DNA from: an uncultured Actinomycetes bacterium | Lineage (GTDB): Bacteria > Actinomycetota > Actinomycetes > Nanopelagicales > Nanopelagicaceae | Direction of reading: 5' to 3' | Assembly: GCA_903822245.1 (NCBI GenBank) | Contig: CAIJOE010000011.1 | Span: 1-6,797, forward strand | DNA: 6,797 bases | Notes under the pieces: model-generated | Told to the model about the DNA's origin: nothing | Seen by the model: only the letters and a program-made list of their open reading frames with translations | Database searches by the model: none | Shown: piece after piece, positions 6,321 through 6,797 of the stretch | Layout: each line of letters opens with the position of its first letter | How positions within the stretch are numbered: the first letter of the stretch is position 1 | Position numbers and translations under genes: made by a program

Positions 6321-6779
6321 ATGGGACTAAAAGAGACACTCCAAAGCGACCTTACTGAGGCGATTCGCTCACGCGATGAAGTCACTAGCGGAACTATCCG
6401 GATGGTTTTAACGGCCATCACGATGGAAGAAGTTTCTGGCAAAGAGGTTCGGGTATTAAACGATGGCGAGATCATCACCGTGCTATCTCGGGAAGCCAAG
6501 AAGCGTCGTGAAGCTGCTGAAGCATATAAAGATGCCGGCCATAGCGATCGCGCAGAGCTTGAGACCAATGAAGGCAAAGTTATTGCTAAGTATCTTCCTG
6601 CTCAATTATCAGAAGATGAAGTTAAGAAAATTGTGGCAGATGCAATCGCCGAAGCTGGCGCAAGTGGACCACAAGATATGGGCAAAGTAATGAAGATAGT
6701 TCAACCAAAGACCGCTGGTAAAGCTGATGGTGGTTTGGTGTCAGGTTTAGTTAAAGCTTCACTTACCGGAGGAAATTAA
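6321..6779 (+). CDS. GatB/YqeY domain-containing protein
   Basis: This is a small, mostly helical cytoplasmic protein of the YqeY family, related to the C-terminal tRNA-binding region of GatB, a subunit of the Glu-tRNA amidotransferase. Stand-alone members have no established role, and transfer of the GatB function is not justified. Family signatures visible are the REAKKRREAAEAYKDAGH helix (57-74), the IAKYLPAQLSEDE segment (88-100), and the MGKVMKIVQPKTAGKADGGLV stretch near the end (119-139). Length, 152 aa, is typical. The ATG at 6321 is preceded by a modest GAGAAG (6307-6312). Its promoter probably lies inside the start of the divergent phosphoesterase gene; TAGTTT at 6286-6291 is one weak -10 candidate. 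It is followed immediately by another gene on the same strand with a strong ribosome binding site, so a two-gene transcript is likely. Confidence 0.93.
   Translation: MGLKETLQSDLTEAIRSRDEVTSGTIRMVLTAITMEEVSGKEVRVLNDGEIITVLSREAKKRREAAEAYKDAGHSDRAELETNEGKVIAKYLPAQLSEDEVKKIVADAIAEAGASGPQDMGKVMKIVQPKTAGKADGGLVSGLVKASLTGGN
6768..6773 (+). promoter_or_regulatory. Strong ribosome binding site for the right-edge gene
   Basis: GGAGGA lies 6 nt before the ATG at 6780 and within the last codons of the yqeY gene. It is the best SD match in the window and marks the next gene even though only six of its codons are present. Confidence 0.8.
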
Positions 6780-6797
6780 ATGACAAAGTTTGAATAT
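6780..6797 (+). CDS. Start of a gene cut by the window edge
   Basis: Six codons, MTKFEY, remain after an ATG one base past the yqeY TAA and 6 nt after GGAGGA. That a gene starts here is well supported. Its identity is a guess: actinobacteria carry a short conserved protein (DUF4177-type, beginning roughly M-x-K-W-E-Y-A-T-V-P) in the neighbourhood of whiB, ponA and RidA-family genes, and the first residues here fit that pattern with Phe in place of Trp. Six residues cannot settle it. Confidence 0.75.

Noticed and set aside
6191..6577. A 128-codon open frame on the minus strand across the phosphoesterase and yqeY starts.
   Set aside because: It overlaps two clearly recognisable genes in other frames, its product has no recognisable motif, and its low-complexity Ser/Arg-rich composition is typical of a shadow frame.

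Overview
The window reads as a stretch of conserved housekeeping chromosome from an actinobacterium with unusually low GC (three 60-base rows counted by hand gave 38, 43 and 55 %). The clues are the protein types: an actinobacterial-style DnaX, an Ask with a built-in beta-subunit start, an Asd of the type I recall from Streptomyces, and an actinobacterial YkuE-like phosphoesterase. The gene set also matches what I recall of the Mycobacterium tuberculosis dnaX/recR/ask/asd and ponA2/metallophosphoesterase neighbourhoods. Low GC and very tight packing suggest a streamlined freshwater lineage such as acI/Nanopelagicales. That placement is inference, not something the sequence proves.

Layout. Positions 46-2367 (+) hold dnaX and recR, 12 nt apart, with no ybaB between them. 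Positions 2368-2488 are the only real gap, 121 nt, and carry three mutually exclusive hairpins and a weak promoter candidate. Positions 2489-5511 (+) are a tightly coupled run: ask (GTG start, with an internal start for the regulatory subunit), asd (4-nt overlap) and a GNAT acetyltransferase (start codon abutting the asd stop). Positions 5482-6300 (-) are a calcineurin-like phosphoesterase that overlaps the acetyltransferase tail to tail by 30 nt. Its start lies head to head, 20 nt away, with a GatB/YqeY-family gene (6321-6779, +). A further gene with a strong ribosome binding site begins at 6780 and leaves the window after six codons.

How they work together. DnaX (clamp loader) and RecR (recombinational repair) act on DNA replication and repair. 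Ask and Asd catalyse the first two steps from aspartate to lysine/diaminopimelate, threonine and methionine. The acetyltransferase, phosphoesterase and YqeY protein have no assigned substrates here.

No defence system, mobile element, CRISPR array, tRNA or rRNA is visible. The observations most worth checking are a possible programmed -1 frameshift site in dnaX (SD-like element, A6 run, immediate -1 stop) and the alternating hairpin set ahead of ask.
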